Positions 24,544-33,299 are shown, counted from the first letter of the stretch. The stretch: DNA of 64,000 nucleotides from JAXDMK01 sp963765955 (GCA_963765955.1 CAVXYA010000001.1:1-64000), one strand, 5' to 3'. The notes: a model not told the origin generated them from the sequence alone. Numbers and translations: made by a program.

Positions 24544-25802
24544 GGCGCGGCGATGACCGTTCTGGGGAACCAGGCCCGGACCCGCCAGCCGCCGAGGGCG
24601 CTGCGGTCGATGCCGAAGCGACCACCGCAGCTCGTGGCCCGCTCCCGCATCCCGATGAGCCCGTGGCCGCCGCCCGGGCGGACGTGCCCGGGGTCGGGGC
24701 CCGCCCCGTCGTCCTCGACCGTGACGGTGATCCCGTGCTCGAGCGGCTGCACGGAAACGACGGCCACCCGGGCGCGGGCGTGGCGTAGAACGTTGGTGAG
24801 CGACTCCTGCACGACGCGGACAACGGCGTGCTGCACCTGCGGCTCGAGTAGCGGCAGGGCCTCGTCCACCTCGATCCGCACGTCGAGCCCGGCCTGCTCA
24901 ATCCGCGCCACGATCGCGGCCAGGTCGCCGAGCGATGGGCTCGGCGACAGCGTCGCCGGTCCCTCGCCTTCCCGCAGCAGGGTCACGGTGCGGCGCATAG
25001 AGGTGAGAGCCGAGCGGGCGGTCTCGGCGATCCAGCTGACGCTTTCGACTGCGAACTCGGGACGGGAGCCGGCGATCCGCTCCGCGGCCTGGGCCCGGAC
25101 GACCAGGGCGGTGAGGTGGTGGGCGACGTCGTCGTGGAGCTCGCGGGCGATACGCGTGCGCTCCACGGCGACGGCGCGGTCGGCCTCGACCTGGCGGAGC
25201 CGTTCGAGCTCGTCGTTGCGGGCGGCGAGCGTGGCGGTGACCCAGCCGAGCACGACCATGCCGGCCACCGCGAACTCGTCGAAGAGGATGCGGGACCAGT
25301 CGAGGCCCGGCATCCCCCTCCCCCCGTTGGGCGCCATCCCGCTCCCCTCGATGCGCGGCATCCCGATCGTTCCGAGGGCATCGCCGTGGAGAATGCCGGA
25401 GGACAGCAGGAACCCGGCGGCCAAGGCGGCGGCGGCGACGACAGCTGCCCACATCGGTGGGCGCCGGGCCGAGGCGTAAGCCACCAGCAGCACCGGGAGC
25501 AGGTGGAACTCGGTCTGCAGTGGCTGTTGGTAGAGCCACGGGTAGGCGAGCACCCCGGCCGCGAGCAGGACGGAGGGCGCGGCCCGACGGGCGGCGAGGG
25601 CGACCACCGACACCACGCCGGCAACGTCGTAGACACCGTCGTTCGCAGGGGACCAGCCCCTGCTCTCCCAGTAGGCAGAGCACCCGAACCAGACCAGGCC
25701 GAGGACCGCCGCCAGGCAGGCGTCCTGGACGAGTGGTGGTTGCCGCCGCCAGCGAGTCATCACGGGTGGCGAGCGTACCGGTGCGACTCCCCCCTTCCGC
25801 AT
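24540..25802 (-). CDS. Two-component sensor histidine kinase (HisKA_3)
   Basis: A kinase of up to 420 aa with several N-terminal membrane helices and a short extracytoplasmic part. The HisKA_3 dimerisation helix carries the phospho-His in ERTRIARELHDDVAHHLTAL. An HATPase domain has the N box (ESLTNVLRHARA), the G1 box (VEDDGAGPD) and GGGHGLIGMRERA. The start at 25802 overlaps a purine-rich stretch, and the ATG at 25760 is an equally good choice. It forms an operon with the response regulator. The signal is unknown. Confidence 0.88.
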   Translation of the reverse strand: MRKGGVAPVRSPPVMTRWRRQPPLVQDACLAAVLGLVWFGCSAYWESRGWSPANDGVYDVAGVVSVVALAARRAAPSVLLAAGVLAYPWLYQQPLQTEFHLLPVLLVAYASARRPPMWAAVVAAAALAAGFLLSSGILHGDALGTIGMPRIEGSGMAPNGGRGMPGLDWSRILFDEFAVAGMVVLGWVTATLAARNDELERLRQVEADRAVAVERTRIARELHDDVAHHLTALVVRAQAAERIAGSRPEFAVESVSWIAETARSALTSMRRTVTLLREGEGPATLSPSPSLGDLAAIVARIEQAGLDVRIEVDEALPLLEPQVQHAVVRVVQESLTNVLRHARARVAVVSVQPLEHGITVTVEDDGAGPDPGHVRPGGGHGLIGMRERATSCGGRFGIDRSALGGWRVRAWFPRTVIAAP

Positions 25803-25908
25803 CGGCCGAATGGCCGATCACGCGGGCAATGACTCCCTACCTTCGGCGGACGAAGTGCTCGACCAGCGGCCGATGTGCGCCGTGGGCGGTTCACCGGATG
25901 ATCCCCTC

Positions 25909-26439
25909 ATGCAGCCTCCTCCCGCCCGAACCGGCGGCCTCGTCCTCGTCGTCGCCGTCATCATCACCGTTTCCATGGCCTGGCCCCGCCCCGCCGCCAG
26001 CGGCGGGAAGGCGCCCCCCGCCCCGCACCCGACGGCCTCGCCGACGACCGCGACGGTTAGCGGCCTCCACCCTGGGCTGGTCGCCGCCCTCGAGGCAGCC
26101 GTTGCCGCCGCCCGCCGGTCGGGGCACGACCTGTTCGTGACGTCCGGCTTCCGGACTGTCGCCGAGCAGGAGGCGCTCCTCGCCGACGCGATCGCCGAGC
26201 ACGGCCCGACGGAGGCGCGGCGGTGGGTGTTCCCACCCGACAGGTCGATGCACGTCCAGGGCCTCGCCGTCGACGTGGGCGACGAGCCCGCCGCCGAGTG
26301 GCTGGACGAGCACGGCGCCCGGTTCGGCCTCTGCCGCACCCTCGCCTGGGAGTGGTGGCACTTCGAGTGGCGCCCGGCGTGGGGAGCCTCATCGACCTGC
26401 CCCGGACCCGTCGACGACCCTGCGGACGCCCCCGCCTGA
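25909..26439 (+). CDS. VanY/DacB-type D-alanyl-D-alanine carboxypeptidase
   Basis: A 176-residue secreted or membrane-anchored peptidase. After a hydrophobic signal/anchor (GLVLVVAVIITVSMAW) and a Pro/Thr-rich linker come the M15B motifs: SGFRTVAEQE, then SMHVQGLAVDVGD (zinc His and Asp), then EWWHFEW (catalytic Glu and zinc His). It trims the terminal D-Ala from peptidoglycan stems. The ATG at 25909 is chosen just before the signal sequence, since the frame upstream to 25810 has no secretory character. It is divergent from the two-component system. Confidence 0.83.
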   Translation: MQPPPARTGGLVLVVAVIITVSMAWPRPAASGGKAPPAPHPTASPTTATVSGLHPGLVAALEAAVAAARRSGHDLFVTSGFRTVAEQEALLADAIAEHGPTEARRWVFPPDRSMHVQGLAVDVGDEPAAEWLDEHGARFGLCRTLAWEWWHFEWRPAWGASSTCPGPVDDPADAPA

Positions 26440-26633
26440 GCCCCCTACGGCCCGGCCCGACTGGGCAGCGACGGTGGCCGGCCCACCGCTGTGTCGTCTC
26501 GAATGGGCAGCCCGCGGGACGGCTACTCCTTGCTGCTGCACCGATTACCGGCTGGGAGGACACACTCGAACGAATCGAGGCAGCATCTTCATGCGAAAAG
26601 GCAAACCCGGGCAAGCGATGAAAGGACGTCTTC

Positions 26634-27194
26634 GTGGACATCAGCGAATTCCTGGAGCGAAAGTTGACCCGCCGGTTTCAGACCTTCGACTACGACGGCG
26701 ACGGCGTGATCGAGCGGTCGGACTTCGAGACCTCGGCGCGAAGCTGCGCCGACGAGTTCGGTCACGGCGCAGAGTCGCCGGCGCGGCAGCGGCTGATGGA
26801 ACTGAGTCTGGGTCTGTGGGATCACCTGGCTTCGGCGGCCGACTCCGACCCCGACGGAAAGATCACCCTCGGCGAGTACAAGCAGGCCTTTGTCGGCGGG
26901 CTGTTGGAGACAGAAGCCTCGTTCGAACAGGGCTACCGGCCGTTCCTCCAGGCGATTATGGCGGTCGCCGACACCGATGACGACGGCATGCTCGACGCTG
27001 AGGAGCATGTCCGCTGGACCGGTTCCCTGATGCATCTGCCCGAGGCCGACGCCCGCGAGGTCGTCCGGCGGCTCGACACCGACGGCGACGGTCTCATCAC
27101 CACGGAGGATTTGCTCCAGGCGATCCACGACTTCTATTTCGACGAGAATCCCGACGGCGCCGGCAGCTTCCTCCTCGGCCCGCTGCCCGAGTGA
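26634..27194 (+). CDS. Four-EF-hand calcium-binding protein (calerythrin/CabD-like)
   Basis: A 186-residue protein with four EF-hand loops: DYDGDGVIERSD (about 18-29), DSDPDGKITLGE (about 71-82), DTDDDGMLDAEE (about 114-125) and DTDGDGLITTED (about 148-159). Each has acidic residues at loop positions 1, 3 and 5 and the central Gly. There is no signal peptide, so it is a cytoplasmic calcium sensor or buffer like those of actinomycetes. The start is a GTG at 26634 after a GAAAGGA site. Sequence 26440-26633 has no other gene. Confidence 0.88.
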   Translation: MDISEFLERKLTRRFQTFDYDGDGVIERSDFETSARSCADEFGHGAESPARQRLMELSLGLWDHLASAADSDPDGKITLGEYKQAFVGGLLETEASFEQGYRPFLQAIMAVADTDDDGMLDAEEHVRWTGSLMHLPEADAREVVRRLDTDGDGLITTEDLLQAIHDFYFDENPDGAGSFLLGPLPE

Positions 27195-27257
27195 CAGCGG
27201 CGTCATCCGGGGAATGGCGGGGCCGACGAGAACATGGTGGCCTGCGTCCCGGCGAGT

Positions 27258-28127
27258 TCAGCGCCTCGGCGCTCGCATGCGGTTGACGAGGCTCACTAGC
27301 CGGCGGCGGGCGTCGGCGGGATCGAGATGGACCCGGGCACCGTGGCCGGGCAGGACCCACGAGAAGGACACCGTCGACGCCAGACGGTCCAGCGACCGGG
27401 TCTGCTCGGCCCACGAGTACCAGCAGGCGTCGCGGAAGGCCACGAGATCCCGGCGACGATGGCTCCAGGCCAGCGAGTCGCCGGTGAACAGCCAGGTGTC
27501 CTCGACCGCGAAGACGACCGATCCCCTCGTATGGCCCGGGACGGGAACGGCCACGACGCCCGGCGCCACGACCGTCGGGCTCGTGCCCCGCAGCAGGTCG
27601 GTGGCGCACGGGGCGGCCGACGAGTCGGCTTCGTGGATCCAGACCCGGGCGTGGTAGCGCTCGGCCCACCGGGGGGCGTCGGCCACGTCGTCGCGGTGCG
27701 TGAGGAGCACGTGGGCCACCCCTCCGAGGGCATCCAGCGGCGCGGTCAGTGACCGGGTGTAGCGGGGCGCATCGACCATGAGGTTGCCGTCCGGACGGAG
27801 CACCAGGTAGCTGGTGGCGCCGAACGACGCCTCGCTGGTGTGCCCCAGGTCGTAGACCGGACCGTCGATCGGGAGGGGGTACAGCCCGGCCGGCCGGGGT
27901 ACCCGGGGCGTGCGCCCGATCGACTGGGTCGGGCAGGCCTCCGCCGCCAGCCACGCCCGGTGCTCACCTTCGGGCCCCACCGGCTGGCGAGCCACCACCG
28001 ACTGGTCGCTCACCGCCTCGAACAGCTCAGGCACGAGTTGGTGGCACGTGCCGCAGTCGATGCAGCGGGTGTCGACGAACCACGGCCCGTCGGCGTTTCG
28101 GGCGTCGCGCTGGTCGATCCGGGCCAT
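27258..28127 (-). CDS. Ferredoxin/metallo-beta-lactamase-fold fusion protein
   Basis: A 289-residue fusion. Residues about 15-70 are a 4Fe-4S ferredoxin (FVDTRCIDCGTCHQLVPELF with CxxCxxC, and the fourth Cys in AEACPTQSI). Residues about 85-289 are an MBL fold with VLLTHRDDVADAPRW, PGHTRGSVVFAV, WLFTGDSLAW and VLPGHGARVHLD. The first metal motif is THRDDV and not the classical HxHxDH, so the metal site may be altered. The fusion suggests a redox reaction, perhaps on sulfur or oxygen species. It lies just downstream of the membrane sigma factor gene. Confidence 0.82.
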   Translation of the reverse strand: MARIDQRDARNADGPWFVDTRCIDCGTCHQLVPELFEAVSDQSVVARQPVGPEGEHRAWLAAEACPTQSIGRTPRVPRPAGLYPLPIDGPVYDLGHTSEASFGATSYLVLRPDGNLMVDAPRYTRSLTAPLDALGGVAHVLLTHRDDVADAPRWAERYHARVWIHEADSSAAPCATDLLRGTSPTVVAPGVVAVPVPGHTRGSVVFAVEDTWLFTGDSLAWSHRRRDLVAFRDACWYSWAEQTRSLDRLASTVSFSWVLPGHGARVHLDPADARRRLVSLVNRMRAPRR

Positions 28128-28178
28128 CAGCTCCCACGGTACGACGACCCAGTGGCGAAGGGGGGCGGAGGGCGCCGC

Positions 28179-29930
28179 TCAGCGGCAGCGCTCGACGGGC
28201 GTCGACTGGTCGGCCGAACGGCCCACGGCGCCCAGGGAGTCGGTGGCTTCCACCCACCAGGCGACCGTGCCCGCAGCGGAGAACGGGCCCAGCCGGCCCA
28301 GCCACGTACTGCCCGACCCCTCGACCAAATCGGCGCGGCCCGCCGCGCCCGACGGGTCGACCCAATGGACGACGACGGACGCGATCCCCGACTCGTCGGC
28401 CACCTCGGCCTCGATCGACGTCGCCGTGGGCCGGAGTGAGCACGGCGACCGTGCCAATGTCGGGTCGTCGATGAAGACCCGCACGACCGGCGGCCGCACG
28501 ACGGAGGCGGACAGTGCCACCACCGCGTCGCCTCCATCGGAGCTGACCCGCAGCGAGGCCTCGAGGGGGCCCTCGGTCGCACCGGACCGCTCGAGGGAGA
28601 CGGTGACCTGGGCCTCCGCTCCGGCCGCCACCTCGCCCCCGGCGACATCCGTCGAGAAGGCGGACGAGGTCGTCGACGCCAACCAGGCCAGGGGCACGTC
28701 GCCGTCGTTGCCCAGGACGATCACCTGCTCGGTGCCGGACGCACCGAAATCGAGGCCGGTCGCGTCGAGCCGCAGGTGCGGCCCGATCTGCGTGACGCCC
28801 GGGCCCGTCACCATGGTCGGCACCTGGGTGCCGGGGGTGGTCAGCCCCCCGACGGAGGTCACCGTCGAGCCGGGGACGATTGGGCCGCCGGTGGTTGTCG
28901 AGGTGCCACCCACGGCCGCGCCGAGGCTGGTGGTGGTCGTGGCAACCGCGGCAAGCGACACCTTGTCGTCGTCGTTGTCGCCGGCGAAGGGCTTCCCTAC
29001 CAGCAAGCCCACCGCCACCAGGATCAGGATGGCCGCGGCGACGGCGGCGACTCCGACCCGACCTCCGGGGCGCGAGGGGTACAGAGGCGGCGGGAATCCC
29101 CCGTGGCCGCGGTCCCGGGACCGGACGGCATCGACGTCGGCGTCGGCGTCGGCGTCGGCGTCGAAGGCCACCAGTCGGGCGTCGCCGAGGACCTTGTCCC
29201 GCAGGTGGGCGGGGGCCGGCGCCAGCGGTACCGCCGAGAGGAGGGCCAGGGGGCTGGCGAGGGACTTGCGACGGTCGGCGCACACGTCGCACCCGTCGGC
29301 GTGGCGGGCGACCCGTTTGCGCAGCAGGGGCGAGAACGTGCCGTCCCACCCGTGCAGGATCGTGGCCAGCTCCGGGCAGTCGGAACGGCCGTAGCGGGCG
29401 ACGAGGAGGGCGCCCAGCGAGCGCTCCACCTGGTCCCGCAGGCGGGAGAGCAGAACGTAGGCGTGGCCCGGCTCCACCCCGATGGCGTCGGCCAGCTCCT
29501 GGCCCTCCAGTCCCTGGCGGACGTTCAGGTCGAGCAGGGCCCGGTCGCGATCGGACAGGCCGGCGGCGGCAGCCCACACGAGCTGCACCGCCTCCTCCTG
29601 GCGGGACGAGGAGTCGAGTTCGGGATCGGCCGACATCACGTCGCCCAGGTCCTCCGTCGGCTGCTGGCGGCGGCGGGCAGTGGCCCGACGCAACGCCTCG
29701 TGGCGGGCGATGGCGTAGAGCCAGGGCCGGAGCTTGGACGGCTCCCGGAGCTGGTCCAGCCGTTGGGCGGCGATGCAGAACGCGTCGTGGAAGGCGTCGG
29801 CCGCCTCGTCGCGATCGCGCAGGATCGACCAGCAGTAGTCGTGTAACCGGTCGCCGTAGCGGTCGTAGATCGCGGCCAGGGCATCGCGGTCGCCCGAGCG
29901 GGCGGCGAGCACGAGGGCGGCGTCGTCCAT
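28179..29930 (-). CDS. ECF sigma factor fused to zinc-finger, membrane span and extracytoplasmic domain
   Basis: A 583-residue chimera. Residues 10-75 are sigma region 2 (IYDRYGDRLHDYCWSILRD, LRPWLYAIARHEALRR). Residues 120-170 are region 4 (GLSDRDRALLDLNVRQGLEG, ELADAIGVEPGHAYVLLSRL). His210-x3-Cys214-x2-Cys217 is the zinc motif of ZAS anti-sigma factors. One membrane helix lies at about 292-312. The C-terminal 260 residues are Ser/Thr-rich and then Ig-like, outside the cell. The protein would thus be a membrane-tethered sigma factor with its own sensor. Membrane-anchored ECF groups are known in actinobacteria. A GTCGGC hexamer repeat encodes the Asp-Ala run at 258-265. A secreted protein with a similar ectodomain is encoded divergently. 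Confidence 0.82.
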   Translation of the reverse strand: MDDAALVLAARSGDRDALAAIYDRYGDRLHDYCWSILRDRDEAADAFHDAFCIAAQRLDQLREPSKLRPWLYAIARHEALRRATARRRQQPTEDLGDVMSADPELDSSSRQEEAVQLVWAAAAGLSDRDRALLDLNVRQGLEGQELADAIGVEPGHAYVLLSRLRDQVERSLGALLVARYGRSDCPELATILHGWDGTFSPLLRKRVARHADGCDVCADRRKSLASPLALLSAVPLAPAPAHLRDKVLGDARLVAFDADADADADVDAVRSRDRGHGGFPPPLYPSRPGGRVGVAAVAAAILILVAVGLLVGKPFAGDNDDDKVSLAAVATTTTSLGAAVGGTSTTTGGPIVPGSTVTSVGGLTTPGTQVPTMVTGPGVTQIGPHLRLDATGLDFGASGTEQVIVLGNDGDVPLAWLASTTSSAFSTDVAGGEVAAGAEAQVTVSLERSGATEGPLEASLRVSSDGGDAVVALSASVVRPPVVRVFIDDPTLARSPCSLRPTATSIEAEVADESGIASVVVHWVDPSGAAGRADLVEGSGSTWLGRLGPFSAAGTVAWWVEATDSLGAVGRSADQSTPVERCR

Positions 29931-29935
29931 GGCGT

Positions 29936-29953
29936 CTTACCGGAAACCATAAG
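29936..29953. promoter_or_regulatory. Palindrome candidate, left of the sigma-factor divergent region
   Basis: CTTACCGGAAACCATAAG has CTTA/TAAG ends and shares 13 of 18 bases with the palindrome at 30018-30035. It lies 6 bases upstream of the sigma-factor ATG on the minus strand. It may be an operator or promoter element of the sigma factor itself. Confidence 0.35.
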
Positions 29954-30017
29954 GGGCCGGGGGACGGGGAGGTCGGGTGAGGATCATCACCGACCAAGAG
30001 AGATGGTGCCGCCATTT

Positions 30018-30035
30018 CTTACGAAAATCCGTAAG
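30018..30035. promoter_or_regulatory. Perfect 6-6-6 palindrome in the divergent region
   Basis: CTTACG-AAAATC-CGTAAG at 30018-30035 is a perfect inverted repeat about 60 bases upstream of the secreted-protein ATG at 30095. Its partner lies 82 bases to the left. A shared regulator for the sigma factor and the secreted protein is the simplest reading. Confidence 0.42.
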
Positions 30036-30094
30036 GGTCGCCCGGGCCGCCCCCTCTCAGCTGCGAACACCAACCCGACCGAGAGGAAACCCCG

Positions 30095-30700
30095 ATGTCC
30101 AAGAACCGCTCCATCATCGTCATCGCCCTGCTGGTCGCGGCGCTGTCCGCGGCCCTGCTCTTGATCGGCCTCGGAAGCAGCGGCCAGGCCGCCAGCCGCG
30201 GGCCGCTCCCCCATTCCCCTGCCGAGGACCTGTCCGCCGGAGCCCCGCAGCTCGTCGGCCAGACGGGGCCCGAGTCCGCGGCCGAGCCGCCGCCCGCCGC
30301 CGAGCCGGCCGCCGAGCCCCAGGGCGAGCCCGAGGCCGACCCCGGGGCCGACCCGGAGCCACAGCCCGATCCTGGCGTGCTCTCGGTGGGCCCGGCCAAT
30401 ATCGCCCTGGCCGACGGTGAGTGGACCGCCCAGTTCGTGGTGGCCAACGTCGGCGGAAGCGACATGAGCTGGCTCGCGGTAGGCGTGCCCTCCGAGGTCG
30501 GCCTGTCGGAAACCGAGGGGACCCTGGCCGGCGGCACCCAGACCGTCGTCACCGCCACCATCGACCACACTCAGCTGGCCAAAGGACCGTTCAGCCTCAC
30601 GCTGCACGTGTCGGCCAACGACACGGCAGAATCCGTCACCTTCACCGGTCTCAAGAAGATCAAGGTCGTCGGCCCGGTCGGACCCGGAAACTTCGGCTGA
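30095..30700 (+). CDS. Secreted or membrane-anchored BACON/Ig-like domain protein
   Basis: A 201-residue protein with an N-terminal signal/anchor (SIIVIALLVAALSAALLLIG), a Pro/Glu/Ala-rich linker with PEADPGADPEP-like repeats (about 65-95), and a C-terminal beta domain. That domain reads VVANVGGSDMSWLAVG, ETEGTLAGGTQTVVTATIDH and KGPFSLTLHVSAND. The order and spacing of these blocks match the ectodomain of the divergent membrane sigma factor (NDGDVPLAW, GGEVAAGAEAQVTVSLERS, EGPLEASLRVSSD). RBS GAGAGGA precedes the ATG. It may be the ligand, partner or first target of that sigma factor. Confidence 0.7.
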   Translation: MSKNRSIIVIALLVAALSAALLLIGLGSSGQAASRGPLPHSPAEDLSAGAPQLVGQTGPESAAEPPPAAEPAAEPQGEPEADPGADPEPQPDPGVLSVGPANIALADGEWTAQFVVANVGGSDMSWLAVGVPSEVGLSETEGTLAGGTQTVVTATIDHTQLAKGPFSLTLHVSANDTAESVTFTGLKKIKVVGPVGPGNFG

Positions 30701-30792
30701 CACCTCCGCACATCAGGGCGAGCGTCCCGGAGGCCCAGGCGGCCGCCGGGACGCCGCCGCGTCGGGCCTCAAGTCGGCGCGCCCCGGTGCCG

Positions 30793-31596
30793 ATGAGGTG
30801 GCAAATGGGCGAACGGCGGTTCCGGCACCTCGTGTGGGTGGTGGCCGTCGGCGTGCTGGTGACCGTCGTCGGCGGGGCGGGAGTCGCGACTGCCATCGGC
30901 CGTTCCTCCCAAGGGACGGATGCTCGCGCCCAGCTCTCGGCGACGAAGGTCGGCCACGGATCCGGCGCCGCCGAGCGGACGGGCATCCAGACAGCGCCGA
31001 CCCCGACGCACACCCTGTCCCCCGCGACCTCCGCTCTGGCGGCCACGGCGGTAGTCACCACGCGGACCGCGCCGACGCCGACGACGGTCGCAGCAGGACC
31101 GGAGGCGACGCCCACCCCTCCGCCGACGATGACCACCACGACGGAGCCGAGGGACTGGCTGGCGGAGCTGCCCCCTCGACCCTCACCGGCCAATCCGACA
31201 GCGTGGAGCCTGGAGGAGAACGGCGTCTCCGTCCAACTGCGAATGACGCCCATCGCCCCACACGTCGGCGACACCGTCGAGTTCACGATCGAGAGCTCGA
31301 TAACCATCGCCGGCGGCGCCTGTTGCCTGACCTCACTCCGTGTCGGGCAGGAGATCATCTACCAACAGCCGCCCGACCCCGGGGGTTGCTCGGTGCCGCC
31401 GCCCGCCGAGCGCCAGGAGCACCGCGAAGGCCGGGTGAGCTACAAGATCACCGGGCCCGAGATCATGGTCATCCCCGGGCCCCTGATTCTGGACGTCGTC
31501 CTCTCGGTCGCCCGGCTCGACCCCTGCCAGGTGCCGTTCGGCCTGTCGGGCGCGTCCCTGAACGTGCCGGTGACCGCCCTCTACCCGCATCGTTGA
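30793..31596 (+). CDS. Membrane-anchored protein with Thr/Pro-rich stalk, unknown function
   Basis: Up to 267 residues: a short cytoplasmic start, one membrane helix (WVVAVGVLVTVVGGAGVATA), a long Thr/Pro/Ala-rich stalk, then an extracytoplasmic domain of about 120 residues. The domain includes WSLEENGVSVQLRMTPIAP, VGDTVEFTIESSITIAGGAC and four Cys that could form disulfides. The VGDTVEFTI phrase is typical of Ig-like beta domains. An ATG at 30805 is an alternative start. It follows the BACON-like protein by 92 bases and may belong to the same envelope system. Confidence 0.6.
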   Translation: MRWQMGERRFRHLVWVVAVGVLVTVVGGAGVATAIGRSSQGTDARAQLSATKVGHGSGAAERTGIQTAPTPTHTLSPATSALAATAVVTTRTAPTPTTVAAGPEATPTPPPTMTTTTEPRDWLAELPPRPSPANPTAWSLEENGVSVQLRMTPIAPHVGDTVEFTIESSITIAGGACCLTSLRVGQEIIYQQPPDPGGCSVPPPAERQEHREGRVSYKITGPEIMVIPGPLILDVVLSVARLDPCQVPFGLSGASLNVPVTALYPHR

Positions 31597-31736
31597 GACC
31601 GCGCCACCTTCAACGCACCGACCGGGTCGCGCAATCCTCCCCATGGTGCCCCGGATCTGGCTCTGTCCGGCGGGCCCGGGGTGGCGGCCCAGCGCCCGGT
31701 TCATGCCAGTGGGCCCGGAGCGACGACAATGGGCGC

Positions 31737-32030
31737 ATGAGTCCGAACGACGTGATCCAGGCCCTGACCAGCGGCGACCAGGCGAGCATCGAGAACGCGG
31801 TGAAGGCGGAGCTGCGGGAGATGGTGCAGGTGCCGGCGTTGGTGCAGCTATGGGCGGAGGCGACCGAGCACATCGGCGCTTACGTCGAGACCGGTGAGGA
31901 GGTCGTGATGCGCGACCTCACGATGGTCTTCGAGAAGGGGATCGCCCATCTCCAGGTGGTCTACATCGGCGACGAGATCACCGGCATCACCATGCGGCCC
32001 GGTCATCCGACGGCCCGCTTCGGCGAGTGA
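31737..32030 (+). CDS. Small DUF3887/SnoaL-like protein
   Basis: A 97-residue protein: SPNDVIQALTSGDQASIENA, LREMVQVPALVQLWAEATEH, then a beta-rich end with MRDLTMVFEKGIAHLQVVYI, GDEITGITMRPGH. A helix pair followed by a sheet with an I.G..... RP ending matches the NTF2-like DUF3887 type, usually a noncatalytic or lid domain. The ATG at 31737 starts the conserved part; the frame upstream is the antisense of other reading. The function is unknown. Confidence 0.6.
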   Translation: MSPNDVIQALTSGDQASIENAVKAELREMVQVPALVQLWAEATEHIGAYVETGEEVVMRDLTMVFEKGIAHLQVVYIGDEITGITMRPGHPTARFGE

Positions 32031-32132
32031 GTCTCCGGCGGCGCGCTCGTCGGCGATGCGCCACCGCCCAGTGGCAGGGCGGTCGGGCGGTGGCGTGAGG
32101 TGTCTGAACCCGGTCTTGCCAGGAATGGTTGA

Positions 32133-33284
32133 ATGGCGCCGCTGGGCGTCGACCACATGGGGGGACGGGTGACCACCGACGAGGCGTTGCCGGCGGACGA
32201 GGCGAGCGGGCCGGCGCGACCGCCGCGGCGCGACGTCCCCATCATCCGGGTGCTGTCGATCGACGGCGGCGGGCTCCGGGGCGTGATCCCGCTGCGGATC
32301 CTCATCGAGCTCGAGCGGCTCACGGGACGGGGCGCGGCCACCCTGTTCGACGTCGTCGCGGGGACGTCCACCGGTGGGGTCGTCGCCATGGCGCTCTGCC
32401 GCCCGGACGACGACGGCCGCCCGGCCATGTCCGCCGCGACCATCCTCGAGATCTACCTGAAGTGGGCGCCCCTGATCTTCGTCAAGCCGACCCTACGCAC
32501 CGCCTTTGCCCTGGCCCGGCAGCGGCCGGGGCGGCTCGCCCTGCGCCAGCGGGCGGGGGCGCTGGTGACGCCCCGCAAGTACGGCAACGCCCGCTACAGC
32601 GCCGAGGGGATCGAGTCCTTGTACAAGGACTGCATGGGCGACGCCCGCCTGGCCGACGCCATCACCGACGTGATCGTGCCCGCCTACGACTGGAAGGCGG
32701 GCCGGGCAGTGGTCTTCCGCAGCCGGGCCGCCAAGCGGGACGGGATCAACCCCACCATGGTGGAGGTGTCGCGGGCCACCTCGGCCGCGCCGACCTACTT
32801 CCCTCCGATGCGCATCACCGGTGAGGGGGGCAAGGAGCTGATCTGCATCGACGGGGGGGTGGCCGCCAACAACCCGTCGACGGTCGCCTACTACGAGGCA
32901 TTGGTCGAGGAGCGTGAGCTCGGGGTGGACGCCGACTTCCTCATGGTCTCGCTCGGCACCGGCCGCCCGCCGGAGGAGATCCCGACCTACGAGGAGCTGT
33001 GGAGCCGGGGCTGGCTCTCGCTGGGGATGGGGATGCTCAACGTGGTCTTCGACGGCACCAGCGAGATCGCCGACGAGCTGATGCGGGTGATCATCTCGGC
33101 CAAGGAGCCGTACAGCCGCTACTTCCGGTTCCAGACCGAGCTCCGCGGCTGCAGCCTCGATCTCGACGATTCGAGCGCCGCGAACCTGGCTGCCCTGTGC
33201 CGGTTGGGAGATCAGCTCGTCGAGGAACGGCGGGCCGACCTGGAGACGTTGGCGGAGCGGCTCATGATCGCACCGTCTGCCTGA
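32133..33284 (+). CDS. Patatin-like phospholipase
   Basis: A 383-residue enzyme with all patatin landmarks: the oxyanion motif SIDGGGLRGVIPLRIL, the nucleophile elbow VAGTSTGGVVAMAL (GTSTG, Ser nucleophile) and the catalytic Asp in CIDGGVAANNPSTVA. It should hydrolyse acyl ester bonds of phospholipids or glycerolipids in the cytoplasm or at the membrane. The start at 32133 or an in-frame ATG at 32157 are both possible. A cyclopropane-synthase-like methyltransferase begins 16 bases later, so the pair may remodel membrane lipids. Confidence 0.9.
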   Translation: MAPLGVDHMGGRVTTDEALPADEASGPARPPRRDVPIIRVLSIDGGGLRGVIPLRILIELERLTGRGAATLFDVVAGTSTGGVVAMALCRPDDDGRPAMSAATILEIYLKWAPLIFVKPTLRTAFALARQRPGRLALRQRAGALVTPRKYGNARYSAEGIESLYKDCMGDARLADAITDVIVPAYDWKAGRAVVFRSRAAKRDGINPTMVEVSRATSAAPTYFPPMRITGEGGKELICIDGGVAANNPSTVAYYEALVEERELGVDADFLMVSLGTGRPPEEIPTYEELWSRGWLSLGMGMLNVVFDGTSEIADELMRVIISAKEPYSRYFRFQTELRGCSLDLDDSSAANLAALCRLGDQLVEERRADLETLAERLMIAPSA

Positions 33285-33299
33285 GCAGGAGGCCTCACC

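Noticed and set aside
29136..29163. GTCGGC hexamer tandem repeat
   Set aside because: It lies within the sigma-fusion gene and simply encodes an Asp-Ala linker, so no separate repeat function is claimed.
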